Source: Acetobacter okinawensis (GTDB lineage Bacteria > Pseudomonadota > Alphaproteobacteria > Acetobacterales > Acetobacteraceae). Taken from it: a DNA stretch of 64,000 nucleotides. The position numbers and the translations under genes were made by a program. The DNA is taken from positions 52,721-116,720 of the forward strand of contig NZ_JOPJ01000020.1 in assembly GCF_002153655.1 (NCBI RefSeq), written 5' to 3'. The notes under the pieces were generated by a model. It saw nothing but the letters and a program-made list of their open reading frames with translations. It made no database searches and had not been told where the DNA came from. Within the stretch, counting starts at the first letter, position 1; the number at the start of each line of letters is the position of its first letter. Of this stretch, positions 15,249 to 24,624 are shown one piece after another.

Positions 15249-17926
15249 TCCTGACTGATATCCAGCTTGAAGCCGTGCGTCGCTTTACTTCGCCCATTCG
15301 GGTGGAAGGGCTGGGGGCGGGGCTGAACGTACTGGCCGCCCCGAACGAGGCAGGCAAATCCACGGTGCTTATGGCGCTGCGGGCAGCCCTCACACTCCGG
15401 CATGGCTCCAAGGCGCAACCGGTCCGTGACCTGCTGCCCTATGGTGGTGGCTCGCCCCATATCGGCGTTGGTTTTACGTGGAACAATCAGCCCTGCTGGC
15501 TGGAAAAGAAGTTTGGCAACGGTAAGCTCGCACGCCTTGATCTGGGGGGCGAGCGCTTTGATGGGGACGAGGCGGAGGAGCAGCTACAAGCCCTGTTTGA
15601 GTTGGAAAAAGTCAGCAAGGGCGAGGCCGCAGGTCTGTGGAACGCCCTGCTGGTGGCGCAGGGCGAGAGCTTTGCCCAGCCCGCACTGCAAGGTGCCGGG
15701 CGGAGCAGCCTGCAAGCCTGCCTGCAACAGGGCCTACAGGGCGTAACAGGCACGGCCGAGGCCAGCGCCATGCTGGCACTGGTACGCAGGCAGCTTGCCC
15801 AGTACCAGACTGCCGCCACAGGCAAAACCACAGGCCGTTTAAAACAGGTGCAGGAGGAAAGCGCACAGGCGCAGGCGCAGGTTGCAGCACTTGCGGCACG
15901 CAGGGAGGCATTGCGTGAAGATATTCACGCGCTGGAGCAGATCCGCCGCACACTGGCCGAGAGCGAAAACCCCGAACGCCGCAGGCAGGAGGAGGAAAAA
16001 CTGCTCCTGCTCAGGCAAAAGCGCGACCAGTTGCGCGCTCTGGTGGATCAGGAGCAGCTTGCGCAAACAAAGCTGCACGCAGCGGGGCAGGCCCTCCAGT
16101 ATGCGCAGGCCGAGCAGGAGCGCCGGCACACTCACCGGGCGGAGATTGCCCGGCTGGAGCAGGCTCTGGCGGAGGGGCAACGCGCCCGGAGCGAACTGGA
16201 GCGCCTGGCGCGGGAGGCAGATCAGGCGTTGGTGCAGGCACAGGCCCGGCTGGCGGCAGCTACGGAGCAGCACCAGCAGGCCCGTGCCGTGCTGGCCCGC
16301 GTTGTGCTGCATGCGGCACTGGCCCAGACCCGGCAGAGTGTTGCGCGCGAACGTACTGCGTTTGAGCGCGCGCAGGCCGCCCATGCAAAGCTGGAAAAAG
16401 CACAGGCCAGCCTGCAGGTCATGCGCGTGGACGGGGCTTTTATGCGGCGTCTGGCCAAAGCCGTGCAGGCTTTGCAGCAGGCACAGGCCCATATGCATGC
16501 GCAGGCCACACGCTTTGTGGCGCAACTGGAACCCGATGCAGCAGGAACGGTCTGGCTGAACGGGCAACCCTGCCCAATAACCCCACAAGCCCTGACAGAT
16601 GTGGCCGAACTGGTGGTGGATGGTGTGGGCCGCTTTACCATAAGCCCACCCATGCAGCAGCATGCGGCATTGCACAAAGCCCATGCAGCCGCCCAGACAG
16701 CCGTGGACGAACTGCTGCGCGAGGTCGGGTGCCACAGCACCGATCAGGCGGAAAGCCAGCATGAGGCGTACCGGCAGATGGAACGTGAGGTGGCGCAGGC
16801 CGCAGCCGAGTGTATGGCGCTTTTGTCCGTATCCGATGTCAGCAGTATTGGCAGGGCTCTGGATAGCCAGCGGCAGACCTTGCACGAGCAGGAAGCCCTT
16901 CTGGCGCGTGAACAGGCGGCCCTGACGCCAGAAGGTGAGGGGCTTAGCCCGCAACCGGATATGGATGCAGCCAACAGGCAGGAGCAGGAACGGCTTGCCG
17001 CGGTGGAGGTGGCCCGACAGTGTGAGCAGTCTGCATCAGACCTGCGGCGTGCGGCACATACCCGGCTGGAGCAGGCGTTGGTTCAGGCTACGCAGCAACA
17101 GCAGGCGTTGCAACGCTGCCAGAGGGAGCTGGATGTATGGCTCACGCGTGAGCCGGAGCCGGATTTGCTGGTCCGTGTTGCGCAAAGCGGGCAGCAGCAG
17201 CAGCAGGCGCAGGAGGCACTGGAGCGTATTGCCCAGACCCGCCAGCAGGAGGAGCCTCTGGCCGTGGTGGAGCAGGGGATTCTGCGGCGTGAGCAGGGCA
17301 TGGAGCACGCGCGCGAGCAGGTTAAAACCCTGTCCATGAACCTGCGGGAGCGTGAAACACGCATCCGTCAGGCGGAAGGGGAAGGGCTGGACGAGCAACT
17401 TGCCAGCGCGCAGCGCCATGCAACGCGCCTACAGGGGGAGCAGGCTGCCTGCGAGCGCGAACGCGCAGCCCTTGCCTTGCTGGAGAGCGCACTGCTCAAG
17501 GCCGAAACCACACAGACCGAGCGGTATCTCGCTCCGCTGGTGCAGGCTATGCAACCGGCTTTTTCTGCCCTGTTCCGTGGTGTTGCGCTGGAGATGGATA
17601 CGCAGTTTGCCCTGACCGGCTTAACCCGCCAGCGCTCGGAGGAGGTCAAGGACCTGTCCGATGGAACACGCGAGCAGATTGCTGTGCTGGTGCGGCTGGG
17701 CTTTGCCGAGTTGCTGCACAAACGCGGCGCACCGGCCATTTTGGTGTTGGATGATGCGCTGAGTTTTTCGGACTCCCAAAGGCTGGAAACCCTGTTTGAC
17801 GTTCTGTCCGATGCAGCAACGCGGTTGCAGATCATTCTGCTCACCTGCCATGCCGAGCAGTTTGCCCCCCTGCGGGGCAGGCTGCTGAGCCTGCACCCGA
17901 TGGAGCATTTTACGCCCCCGCGTTAA
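15245..17926 (+). CDS. SbcC/YhaN-like AAA ATPase
   Basis: The 893-residue SMC/Rad50-like ATPase has a Walker A motif APNEAGKST at residues 32-40 and long Gln/Ala/Arg-rich coiled coils (about 185-400 and 470-740). Near the C-terminus come a signature segment (LSDGTREQIAVLVRLGFAE) and a Walker B LVLDDALSFSD. It should power a DNA-end processing complex with the phosphoesterase encoded upstream, with which it overlaps by four bases. I see no CxxC zinc-hook motif at the coiled-coil apex; instead there is a small globular insertion around residues 385-480. That favours the YhaN/COG4717 branch. It ends one base before the convergent porin gene, with no visible terminator between them. Confidence 0.85.
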   Translation: MILTDIQLEAVRRFTSPIRVEGLGAGLNVLAAPNEAGKSTVLMALRAALTLRHGSKAQPVRDLLPYGGGSPHIGVGFTWNNQPCWLEKKFGNGKLARLDLGGERFDGDEAEEQLQALFELEKVSKGEAAGLWNALLVAQGESFAQPALQGAGRSSLQACLQQGLQGVTGTAEASAMLALVRRQLAQYQTAATGKTTGRLKQVQEESAQAQAQVAALAARREALREDIHALEQIRRTLAESENPERRRQEEEKLLLLRQKRDQLRALVDQEQLAQTKLHAAGQALQYAQAEQERRHTHRAEIARLEQALAEGQRARSELERLAREADQALVQAQARLAAATEQHQQARAVLARVVLHAALAQTRQSVARERTAFERAQAAHAKLEKAQASLQVMRVDGAFMRRLAKAVQALQQAQAHMHAQATRFVAQLEPDAAGTVWLNGQPCPITPQALTDVAELVVDGVGRFTISPPMQQHAALHKAHAAAQTAVDELLREVGCHSTDQAESQHEAYRQMEREVAQAAAECMALLSVSDVSSIGRALDSQRQTLHEQEALLAREQAALTPEGEGLSPQPDMDAANRQEQERLAAVEVARQCEQSASDLRRAAHTRLEQALVQATQQQQALQRCQRELDVWLTREPEPDLLVRVAQSGQQQQQAQEALERIAQTRQQEEPLAVVEQGILRREQGMEHAREQVKTLSMNLRERETRIRQAEGEGLDEQLASAQRHATRLQGEQAACERERAALALLESALLKAETTQTERYLAPLVQAMQPAFSALFRGVALEMDTQFALTGLTRQRSEEVKDLSDGTREQIAVLVRLGFAELLHKRGAPAILVLDDALSFSDSQRLETLFDVLSDAATRLQIILLTCHAEQFAPLRGRLLSLHPMEHFTPPR

Positions 17927-19387
17927 TTACAGAACAGCGTTGAACTGCAACCCCATAACGGCGGCATCGTGGAAGACGGTGCTGCCGCCGGGGCGGTTGA
18001 TGTACTGGAAGTCCGGCTGCAACGAAATGCCGGGAGCCACATGGGCGTTATAGAACACTTCGTAAATATTTTCGTGCGACTGAATACCCCATACCTTGCC
18101 CCACTGGTTGGCGGGGAAGGGGACACCGGCCATGCTTGCGGCTTCCTGCTGCAAGGTTGAGGCGCGGCTCATCAGCTCCCACTGGTACATGACCCCCACG
18201 CTATCCATCGGGCGGCCCCATTTGGCCCCGGTTTCTACCATGCCAGCCCAGATATGGTGGGACATGGCGGTGGTGTGCCCGTCTGCCCACATCCAGCCTG
18301 CCAGAGCGATCAGGCCGTTGGTCGGGCCATCACCGTTGCGCATCAGCATCTGGTCGGCCATCACCCATGCGCTTGCGCGGCCCGCACGGTAGCGGGCGGG
18401 TCTGCCGCTGTTGATCCATGCATTACCCTGCCCATCTTCCAAAAGGTCGGGATAGCTGGAGTTATCGTAGCCAAAACCGGCCTTGTAGTGCCCGTTCAGG
18501 TGGTTTTTGCCAAACTTGGGCAGCCAGCCCACTTCCACGGGGGAGGAGAACTTACCCAGACCATCCTGCGCCCATGCCCAGCCCGAAATGCCACCGTTAA
18601 AAGCGTGGGGGGAGACGGCAAACAGCGCACCCATGACGTAGGTCTCGCTTGTGGGCATGACACGCGCCACAAACCCGAGGTTGCCCGATGGCCAGTCACG
18701 CGCCCCTTCTGTGTATTTGGTGGGGGCGGGGTTACCGCACATGGCCACGTTCATATACATGCAGAACAGGGGGGAGGCGGCAAAAAAGCTGCCCGGCGGA
18801 ATCCAGCCCGCGCTGATATCCAGATGGTTATGCAAAAAGGATTTTTCGGCATACAGGTAAACAAGGTGCGCCACCACATTGCCGCGTGCGCCATAAATCT
18901 GCTGCACACCACCAATGGAGTCCCCAATATAGTCCGTGCTCAGGTTCCGTCCGTGGCCGTTAACGACCATCATATGGGTCCAGAAGTTCTTGAACAGGTC
19001 CGTATTGGTCAGCTTGCCCCAGTCCACGTCCAGCTCAACACCCACCTGGCCAGCATTGGTCACGCCCTGCTTGCGGCCACCACGGAAGTTGCCTGCCAGT
19101 TCCTCATGCACATCGGCCAGAATATGAATGCCATGGCTGAGCAGCCACGGCTGTGCGCCGCCCCAGTCACCAAAAAAATGGTCCTTGCCGTAAGGCGCGG
19201 CAAACAGGGGGCCGGGGTCCTCGACCAGATTGGCCTCGTTATCAACTTCCAGACTGGGTAAAAGACCAATAGAACTGTTGCCGCCGGGCAGAAGCTGCGC
19301 CCGTGCAGGCAGCGCCACAGCCAGAAGAGGGAAAAGAACGGCAAAAAGCCAGAGGGTGCGAAAAGGAAAAAAAATACGTTTGGTCAT
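17927..19387 (-). CDS. oprB: OprB-family carbohydrate-selective porin
   Basis: The 486-residue outer-membrane protein has a signal peptide (MTKRIFFPFRTLWLFAVL through ALPARA, about 30 residues). It also has the OprB pattern of repeated aromatic beta-strands, with DWGGAQPWLLSHGIHILAD near residue 65 and a C-terminus of alternating hydrophobic residues (AAVMGLQFNAVL). OprB porins let glucose and other sugars or polyols cross the outer membrane, which suits a sugar-oxidising acetic acid bacterium. The frame opens at 19444, but ATG 19387 starts the signal peptide. The gene is monocistronic, convergent with the SbcC-like gene. The exact sugar preference cannot be read from sequence. Confidence 0.9.
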   Translation of the reverse strand: MTKRIFFPFRTLWLFAVLFPLLAVALPARAQLLPGGNSSIGLLPSLEVDNEANLVEDPGPLFAAPYGKDHFFGDWGGAQPWLLSHGIHILADVHEELAGNFRGGRKQGVTNAGQVGVELDVDWGKLTNTDLFKNFWTHMMVVNGHGRNLSTDYIGDSIGGVQQIYGARGNVVAHLVYLYAEKSFLHNHLDISAGWIPPGSFFAASPLFCMYMNVAMCGNPAPTKYTEGARDWPSGNLGFVARVMPTSETYVMGALFAVSPHAFNGGISGWAWAQDGLGKFSSPVEVGWLPKFGKNHLNGHYKAGFGYDNSSYPDLLEDGQGNAWINSGRPARYRAGRASAWVMADQMLMRNGDGPTNGLIALAGWMWADGHTTAMSHHIWAGMVETGAKWGRPMDSVGVMYQWELMSRASTLQQEAASMAGVPFPANQWGKVWGIQSHENIYEVFYNAHVAPGISLQPDFQYINRPGGSTVFHDAAVMGLQFNAVL

Positions 19388-19600
19388 GATCCCAATTTTG
19401 TTGTCTTTGGATTGGTCTTTTGCGTGAGCAACAAGATCAATCATGGTTTATCGGGGTGGAACAACCCCAGTGTTTAAATGTTTTTTATGCCAGTGCAGAC
19501 AAAAGGTTGCCCAGATGTGGCTATTTTCTGCCCCAGATGGCTATTATTCATTTCTCTGATGCGTTTTTGCATCATACTTGCGGAGATATAACAGTCAGCC

Positions 19601-20155
19601 ATGTCCAGAATTGATACAAACAGACCGTTTTTGCCCGTGCGTATTGCTGTCATGACTGTTTCGGATTCGCGCACGCTGGAGACGGACACATCCGGCGCAG
19701 CCCTTGTCGCACGGATCGAGGGCGCAGGGCACAGCGTTGCCGTCCGCACCATTGTCTCTGACGATGCAGACCTGATTGCCGCACAGCTTGGCGCATGGAT
19801 TGCCGACCCGCTGGTGGATGTGGTCATCACCAACGGCGGCACAGGCGTGACCGGCCGCGACGTGACACCAGAGGCGTTCGAGCGCGTTATGGAAAAGCGG
19901 ATTGAAGGTTTTGGTGAGCTTTTTCGCATGCTGTCCTACCAGAAGATTGGCACATCCACCATTCAGTCCCGTGCTGTTGCGGGTGTTGCGGGCGGGACAT
20001 ACCTGTTCGCACTCCCCGGATCGACAGGTGCGGTCAAGGATGGCTGGGACGATATTCTGGTGTTCCAGCTTGATAGCCGCCACCGCCCCTGCAACTTTGT
20101 GGAACTGATGCCCCGCCTGCGTGAAGGGCTGAAGGAGAGCACACACCATGACTGA
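19601..20155 (+). CDS. moaB: Molybdenum cofactor biosynthesis protein MoaB/MogA
   Basis: The 184-residue protein has the MoCF-binding fold markers: [19 protein letters not shown] near the start, [17 protein letters not shown] in the middle and [15 protein letters not shown] toward the end. These proteins adenylylate molybdopterin before molybdenum insertion, and acetic acid bacteria depend on Mo enzymes such as aldehyde dehydrogenase-type oxidoreductases. ATG 19601 has GGAGA about 14 nt upstream. The stop overlaps the start of the DJ-1/PfpI gene by eight bases, so they form an operon. MoaB versus MogA cannot be settled by eye; the length suits MoaB. Confidence 0.9.
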   Translation: MSRIDTNRPFLPVRIAVMTVSDSRTLETDTSGAALVARIEGAGHSVAVRTIVSDDADLIAAQLGAWIADPLVDVVITNGGTGVTGRDVTPEAFERVMEKRIEGFGELFRMLSYQKIGTSTIQSRAVAGVAGGTYLFALPGSTGAVKDGWDDILVFQLDSRHRPCNFVELMPRLREGLKESTHHD

Positions 20156-20726
20156 TGACGTCAAACTGCTGATGCTGGCCGGAGATTACGTAGAGGACTA
20201 TGAGATCATGGTCCCCTATCAGGCACTGTCCATGCTGGGCTACCGGGTGGACGTGGTCTGCCCGGACAGGAAGGCGGGCGATAAGGTCCTGACCGCGATC
20301 CATGACTTTGAGGGCGCGCAGACCTACAGCGAAAAACCCGGCCATGCTTTTACGTTGACCGCGGATTTTGATGCGATCGATACGGACGAATATCTGGGCC
20401 TTATTGTCCCCGGTGGCCGTGCGCCTGAATATCTGCGTCTCAACCCGCGTGTTATCGAGATTGTGCGTGCTTTTGCGGACCGGCCCATGGCCGCCATCTG
20501 CCATGGTGCGCAGTTGCTGGCCGCAGCCGGGGTTATCAAGGGGCGCACCGTATCGGCTTATCCCGCATGCAGGCCGGAGGTGGAGCTTGCAGGTGGCACC
20601 TATGCCGATATTGCTGTGACAGAAGCGGTAACGGACGGAGAGCTGGTGAGTGCGCCCGCATGGCCAGCACACCCTGCATGGCTTGCCCAGTTCCTTAAGG
20701 TACTTGGCGCCAACATCAGCATTTAA
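20148..20726 (+). CDS. DJ-1/PfpI family protein
   Basis: The 192-residue protein has the flavodoxin-like DJ-1/PfpI fold. [13 protein letters not shown] opens the domain and contains the conserved glutamate, and the nucleophile elbow [10 protein letters not shown] holds the reactive cysteine (about residue 119). PGGRAPEYL precedes it. The family includes proteases, glyoxalase III/deglycase-type enzymes and chaperones, so the reaction cannot be named. It overlaps moaB by eight bases and is cotranscribed with it, but no functional link to molybdopterin is known. A GC-rich hairpin downstream separates it from convergent folE. Confidence 0.88.
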   Translation: MTDDVKLLMLAGDYVEDYEIMVPYQALSMLGYRVDVVCPDRKAGDKVLTAIHDFEGAQTYSEKPGHAFTLTADFDAIDTDEYLGLIVPGGRAPEYLRLNPRVIEIVRAFADRPMAAICHGAQLLAAAGVIKGRTVSAYPACRPEVELAGGTYADIAVTEAVTDGELVSAPAWPAHPAWLAQFLKVLGANISI

Positions 20727-20772
20727 CCCCATCTTGCGCGCCCCTGTATTGTGGGGGGAGCGCTGGGGGAGG

Positions 20773-20798
20773 CCCCGGTAGCCAGTGTGGCACCGGGG
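20773..20798. terminator. Hairpin between convergent pfpI-like gene and folE
   Basis: CCCCGGTAGCCA and TGGCACCGGGG can pair with one bulged base around GTG. The following T-run is short (TATTT), so termination strength is uncertain. Confidence 0.5.
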
Positions 20799-20810
20799 TA
20801 TTTGCGCGGC

Positions 20811-21419
20811 TTAGTAGTCGCTTACGGCAGGGCGGCTGAGCATGGCCATCAGCTCACGCCGTGTGTCCGAATTATCGCGGAAAACGCCGAGCATGGTGCT
20901 GGTCACCATGGATACGCCGGGCTTATGCACGCCGCGTGTTGTCATACATTCATGTGCGGATTCAAGAATAACCGCCACGCCGTGGGGCTCTAGCTCGTCA
21001 TTGATGGTGTTGGCGATCTGGGCCGTCATGCGTTCCTGAATCTGGAGGCGGCGGGCATAGGCATCCACCACACGGGCCAGTTTGGAAATGCCCACAACCC
21101 GCTGGCGCGGCAGGTAGGCGACATGGGCGCGGCCAATAATGGGGGCCAGATGGTGCTCGCAGTGGCTTTCAAACCGGATGTCACGCAGCAGCACAATTTC
21201 GTCATACCCATCTACTTCGGAAAAAGTCCGGCGCAGCAGGTTGGCGGGATCAATCTCATACCCCGAAAAAAAGTCGGTGTACGCGCGGGCAACGCGGGCT
21301 GGCGTGTCCAGCAGACCTTCACGCGTTGGGTCATCCCCCGCCCAGCGCAGCAGGGTGCGTACGGCCTGTTCGGCCTCTTTTTGGGTGGGGCGGTCCGTGT
21401 TGTGCTCAGGCACGCTCAT
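20811..21419 (-). CDS. folE: GTP cyclohydrolase I
   Basis: The 202-residue enzyme converts GTP to 7,8-dihydroneopterin triphosphate, the first step of folate (and queuosine) synthesis. The FolE motifs are visible: [18 protein letters not shown] with the zinc cysteine and catalytic histidines (about residues 103-121), [17 protein letters not shown], and the second zinc cysteine in HECMTTRGV. Length is normal for a class I-A enzyme. It lies 18 bp after apaG on the same strand, so the two genes are probably cotranscribed, apaG first. Confidence 0.96.
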   Translation of the reverse strand: MSVPEHNTDRPTQKEAEQAVRTLLRWAGDDPTREGLLDTPARVARAYTDFFSGYEIDPANLLRRTFSEVDGYDEIVLLRDIRFESHCEHHLAPIIGRAHVAYLPRQRVVGISKLARVVDAYARRLQIQERMTAQIANTINDELEPHGVAVILESAHECMTTRGVHKPGVSMVTSTMLGVFRDNSDTRRELMAMLSRPAVSDY

Positions 21420-21437
21420 GCCGGTCTCCTGCTTTGG

Positions 21438-21908
21438 TTATTGGAGCTGGTGGTTCTGGAAGGGGCTGTCCAGGCTGAAGGCGGGAATGACGGCATCAAA
21501 CCGTTTTTTGTCCGTGGTGGTCTGCAACAGGTAAGACCCGCGCATGAACCCACCGGGCGTGGAAAGAGACGCACCGGACGTATATTCGTAAAGAGTGCCG
21601 GGCTGAATAATCGGCTGTTCGCCCACCACACCCTCGCCATGGACATATTCGGTCCGGCCGGATGTGTCGGTAATATGCCATGTCCGCTCCAGCAGTTGCA
21701 CCGGGCGGACGGTGTCGTTGCCAATGCGGATGCGGTAAACCCAACAGTAACTGTGCTCGTCCGGTTCGGACTGGTCGGGTAGCCAGAAGACCTGCACCTG
21801 AACGCGAATACCCTCTGTAATGGCCTCGTACACCGGAAGTGGCGAAAACAGGTCGTTCAGAGCATCTTCCGGGGATTGTGCAAAGGGGGCAACGGCCCAG
21901 TCGGCCAT
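21438..21908 (-). CDS. apaG: ApaG domain protein
   Basis: The 156-residue protein contains the ApaG fold: ITEGIRVQVQVFWLPDQS, a YRIRIGNDTVRPVQLLERTW strand pair, the EGVVGEQPIIQPG segment, and the C-terminal TPGGFMRGSY motif. ApaG domains are immunoglobulin-like and also occur in F-box and DNA-polymerase-interacting proteins. In bacteria the gene was linked to cobalt/magnesium tolerance, but its biochemical role is unclear. It carries an N-terminal extension of about 25 residues relative to the shortest members. It precedes folE in the same direction. Confidence 0.92.
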   Translation of the reverse strand: MADWAVAPFAQSPEDALNDLFSPLPVYEAITEGIRVQVQVFWLPDQSEPDEHSYCWVYRIRIGNDTVRPVQLLERTWHITDTSGRTEYVHGEGVVGEQPIIQPGTLYEYTSGASLSTPGGFMRGSYLLQTTTDKKRFDAVIPAFSLDSPFQNHQLQ

Positions 21909-22071
21909 GAGTCTCCAGCTCCTGCAAAATGGAAAAAGGTTCGGCCCAGATCAGCCGTTCCGCGCGCCATGCTCGCATTGGATGCGAAGAGGGAGCCAGT
22001 ATCATGAACATGGGGGTTGTGCAAAGCGCGATCCACCATGCAGCACATGGGGAGCACCCTGCGTGGTGGTG

Positions 22072-22100
22072 GCCCGAGCCGGGCTTACGCTGGCTCGGGC
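22072..22100 (-). terminator. Hairpin downstream of metZ
   Basis: GCCCGAGCC and GGCTCGGGC form a perfect 9-bp stem with an 11-nt loop 28 bp past the metZ stop. There is no clear T-run, so it may end transcription weakly or stabilise the 3' end. Confidence 0.45.
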
Positions 22101-22127
22101 GCACACTGTACGCAGGTTATGGAGTTT

Positions 22128-23336
22128 TTACAGCGCTTTGAGAGCGGCAACACCACGTGCCAGGTCGTCTATCAGGTCCGCACTGTCCTCCAGCCCGACA
22201 GAAAAGCGGATGGCGCCATCGGTAATGCCAAGGGCTGCCCGTTCTTCGGGGCTGATCTTGGAGTGGGTGGTGGTGGCCGGGTGCGTGACCAGCGAGCGGG
22301 AATCGCCCAGATTGTTGGAAATGGCGATCAGTTCCAGCGCGTTCATAAAGGCGAAGGCCTCTTTCTGCCCGCCCTCGACCACAAACGCCACCAGCGTACC
22401 GTTGCCGCTCATCTGGCGCTGGGCCAGTTCGTACTGCGGGTGGTCCTTGCGGCCGGGGTAACGCACCAGTTTGATCCCCGGAGCAGAGGCAAGGTAGTCC
22501 GCTACGGCAGCAGCGTTACGGGCCATGGCTTCCACCCGCAGGGACAGGGTTTCCAGCCCTTTAAGCATGACCCACGCATTAAAGGGGGAGAGCGCATTGC
22601 CGGTGTTGCGGGTGAAGGGCTGAAGGGTCTCGGTAATCCAGTCCTTGCGGCCCAGTACGGCCCCACCCAGCACACGGCCCTGACCATCTATGTGCTTGGT
22701 ACACGAATAGACCACCACATCGGCCCCAAGTTCCAGTGGCTTTTGGAAGATGGGGGAGGCAAACACATTGTCCACGATCACAATGGCCCCGGCCTTGTGG
22801 GCCCGCTCGGAAATGGCGGCAATGTCGAGAATATCGAGCATGGGGTTGGACGGGCTTTCCAGCAGCACCGCATCGGTCGGGACGGACAGTGCCTCGTCCC
22901 ACTGGGCCAGATCCTCGCCATCCACAAACACGGTTTCCACGCCGTAACGGGGGAGCAGGTGGTTGACAATCCAGTGGCAGGACCCAAACAGCGCGCGGGA
23001 GGCCACAACGCGCCCGCCAGCCGTTACGTGGGAGAGCAGGGCGGAAGATACAGCCCCCATGCCTGTGGCTGTGGCCACGCAGGCCTCGGCCCCTTCCAGG
23101 TCGGCAAGGCGGTTTTCAAGCGCTGCTGTGGTGGGGTTGCCAAAGCGGCTGTACTGGTAGTGCGTGACCTCACCCGTAAAGGTTTTGGCCGCCTGCTCGG
23201 CATTGTCATACACAAAGCCGGAGGTCAGAAAGAGGGCCTCGCTGGTTTCGCCATATTCAGTGCGCTCCAGACCGGCATGGAGCTGACGTGTGGCCGGGCG
23301 CCACGCCTTGGGGGAGGAAGTCTGGTTATCACTCAT
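22128..23336 (-). CDS. metZ: O-succinylhomoserine sulfhydrylase
   Basis: The 402-residue PLP enzyme belongs to the Cys/Met metabolism family. The PLP lysine lies in VVYSCTKHIDGQG (Lys214), and YSRFGNPTTAALE and SNPMLDILDIAAI are typical. MetZ makes homocysteine directly from O-succinylhomoserine and sulfide. The name is supported by the long alphaproteobacterial N-terminus and by a SAM-II riboswitch upstream; O-acetylhomoserine use or cystathionine gamma-synthase activity cannot be excluded. The frame is open to 23465, but ATG 23336 gives the family N-terminus and leaves the riboswitch in the leader. Confidence 0.9.
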   Translation of the reverse strand: MSDNQTSSPKAWRPATRQLHAGLERTEYGETSEALFLTSGFVYDNAEQAAKTFTGEVTHYQYSRFGNPTTAALENRLADLEGAEACVATATGMGAVSSALLSHVTAGGRVVASRALFGSCHWIVNHLLPRYGVETVFVDGEDLAQWDEALSVPTDAVLLESPSNPMLDILDIAAISERAHKAGAIVIVDNVFASPIFQKPLELGADVVVYSCTKHIDGQGRVLGGAVLGRKDWITETLQPFTRNTGNALSPFNAWVMLKGLETLSLRVEAMARNAAAVADYLASAPGIKLVRYPGRKDHPQYELAQRQMSGNGTLVAFVVEGGQKEAFAFMNALELIAISNNLGDSRSLVTHPATTTHSKISPEERAALGITDGAIRFSVGLEDSADLIDDLARGVAALKAL

Positions 23337-23466
23337 GGGACTAGTATCCGGTTCTTTCGTGCCTGATCCAAACCACGGGGCGTGCGCAGGGGTGCGCTCA
23401 TCCGCAGGGTTTGGGCTCTCAAATTGACCGTGGAAACCATGACGTCGGATTATGCGCGCCGTCAAA

Positions 23467-23522
23467 GCCTCTTTAGCGCGTTTTTTTTACCTCGCCGCAA
23501 GCCGGCCCAACAAATCACGAGG
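23467..23522 (-). ncRNA. SAM-II riboswitch upstream of metZ
   Basis: On the minus strand the leader contains the SAM-II core in order: stem strand CCTCG, the conserved TGATTTG, GCCGGCTTGC, closing strand CGAGG, an A-rich linker, and the pseudoknot strand CGCGCTAAAG. The spacing and the invariant TGATTT ... CTTGC ... GCTAAA elements match the alphaproteobacterial SAM-II class, which switches off methionine genes when S-adenosylmethionine is plentiful. It lies about 130 nt upstream of the metZ start, so the expression platform is the intervening leader. Confidence 0.88.
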
Positions 23523-23640
23523 GAAGGTCTCCGGTTGGAAACATTCTGTGTTCTGGTTAATCCGTGTTCTTATCCTTCGTCAAGAATGTATTTTATCTAC
23601 GAACCGCCCATATTCCACATATCAGGGTTGTGGTTACGAT

Positions 23641-24624
23641 CTATAATAACGTCTGCAATAGGGGAATAAATGGCAGGTCAGCCTCTGGCATGGCGTAATC
23701 GCGCAGGGCGGAGGGGGCGACCCACGCCAGCTTCTGCCCCTCCCGCGCGGTGGGGGTGCCCTGCCAGCGGCGGCAGATGTACAGGGGCATCAGCAGGTCA
23801 AAGCCGGGGTAGGCGTGGGATGCAAAGGTAAAGGGCGCCAGACAGGCGCGCGCCATATCCAGCCCCAGTTCCTCATGCAGTTCGCGTACAAGGGCCGCCT
23901 CGGGTGTTTCTCCCGGCTCTACCTTGCCACCGGGGAACTCCCATAACCCGGCCATGCTTTTGCCCTCTGGCCTGCGGGCGAGCAGAATGTGGCCACGTGC
24001 ATCTATCAGCGCTGCTGCACTGACCAGCACAAGCTTGCGGGTGCTCTGGGGGGGGATGGGTGTGGTGCTCATGTCCAGATCGGTCCGGTTGGCTTCCATC
24101 ATGGCAACAGGTAGTTCCGTGCCGCGGGCGGTAAACATCTGCCTGTCGGTACCGCAGTGGCGGAACCCCGCATGTTCAAGCACACGGATGGAGGCGGCAT
24201 TATCCTGCGCTGCCGTTGCGCGCAGGGCGGTAATGTCCAGATGGGCAAGGGCCCAGCGGGCCATGCGGGTCGCGGCATGGGTGGCAATACCCTGCCCCCA
24301 GTAAGGGCGGCCAACCCAGTAGCCCAGCATGCCCACGCGCCCCACCTGTGGCAGGGTTTGAATACGCACCCCAATACAGCCCAGAAAAGCCCCACCGGGT
24401 GTGGTTATGGCAAAATGGTACCCCTCGCCCCGTGCCTGCATCTGGCAGGTTGAGGCAATCCAGTTATCCGCCAGATCCCGCGGGTAGGGAAAAGGCAGGC
24501 GGCTGAGCATACGCACCACCTCCCAGTCGTTGACGAGGTGGTGCAGGGTGGTTGCATCATCAGGCTGGAGCGGGCGTAACAGATACGGGCCAGCATCCAG
24601 TAACAAAGGTCCGGTATCAGGCAT
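23641..24624 (-). CDS. Bifunctional GNAT acetyltransferase / NUDIX (MutT) hydrolase fusion
   Basis: The 327-residue protein joins two domains. Residues about 5-180 form a RimJ/RimL-type GNAT acetyltransferase (LLLRPLQPDDATTLHHL, GYWVGRPYWGQGIATHA with the acetyl-CoA loop, SIRVLEHAGF). Residues about 195-327 form a NUDIX hydrolase whose box spans 232-254 (GGKVEPGET, then RELHEELG), close to 8-oxo-dGTP-cleaning MutT enzymes. No stop or frameshift separates them, so this is a real fusion. A linker methionine (MSTTPIPP) could restart translation of the NUDIX part alone. ATG 24624 overlaps the end of the Rieske gene by eight bases, showing cotranscription. Confidence 0.85.
   Translation of the reverse strand: MPDTGPLLLDAGPYLLRPLQPDDATTLHHLVNDWEVVRMLSRLPFPYPRDLADNWIASTCQMQARGEGYHFAITTPGGAFLGCIGVRIQTLPQVGRVGMLGYWVGRPYWGQGIATHAATRMARWALAHLDITALRATAAQDNAASIRVLEHAGFRHCGTDRQMFTARGTELPVAMMEANRTDLDMSTTPIPPQSTRKLVLVSAAALIDARGHILLARRPEGKSMAGLWEFPGGKVEPGETPEAALVRELHEELGLDMARACLAPFTFASHAYPGFDLLMPLYICRRWQGTPTAREGQKLAWVAPSALRDYAMPEADLPFIPLLQTLL

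Noticed and set aside
15839..16954. 371-residue minus-strand frame opposite the SbcC-like gene
   Set aside because: Leucine/glutamine-rich mirror of the coiled-coil region; not a real protein.
18254..19261. 335-residue plus-strand frame opposite the porin
   Set aside because: Shadow of the oprB gene; no signal peptide or motif.
22017..23366. 449-residue plus-strand frame opposite metZ
   Set aside because: Shadow of metZ; composition is Gly/His-rich without motifs.
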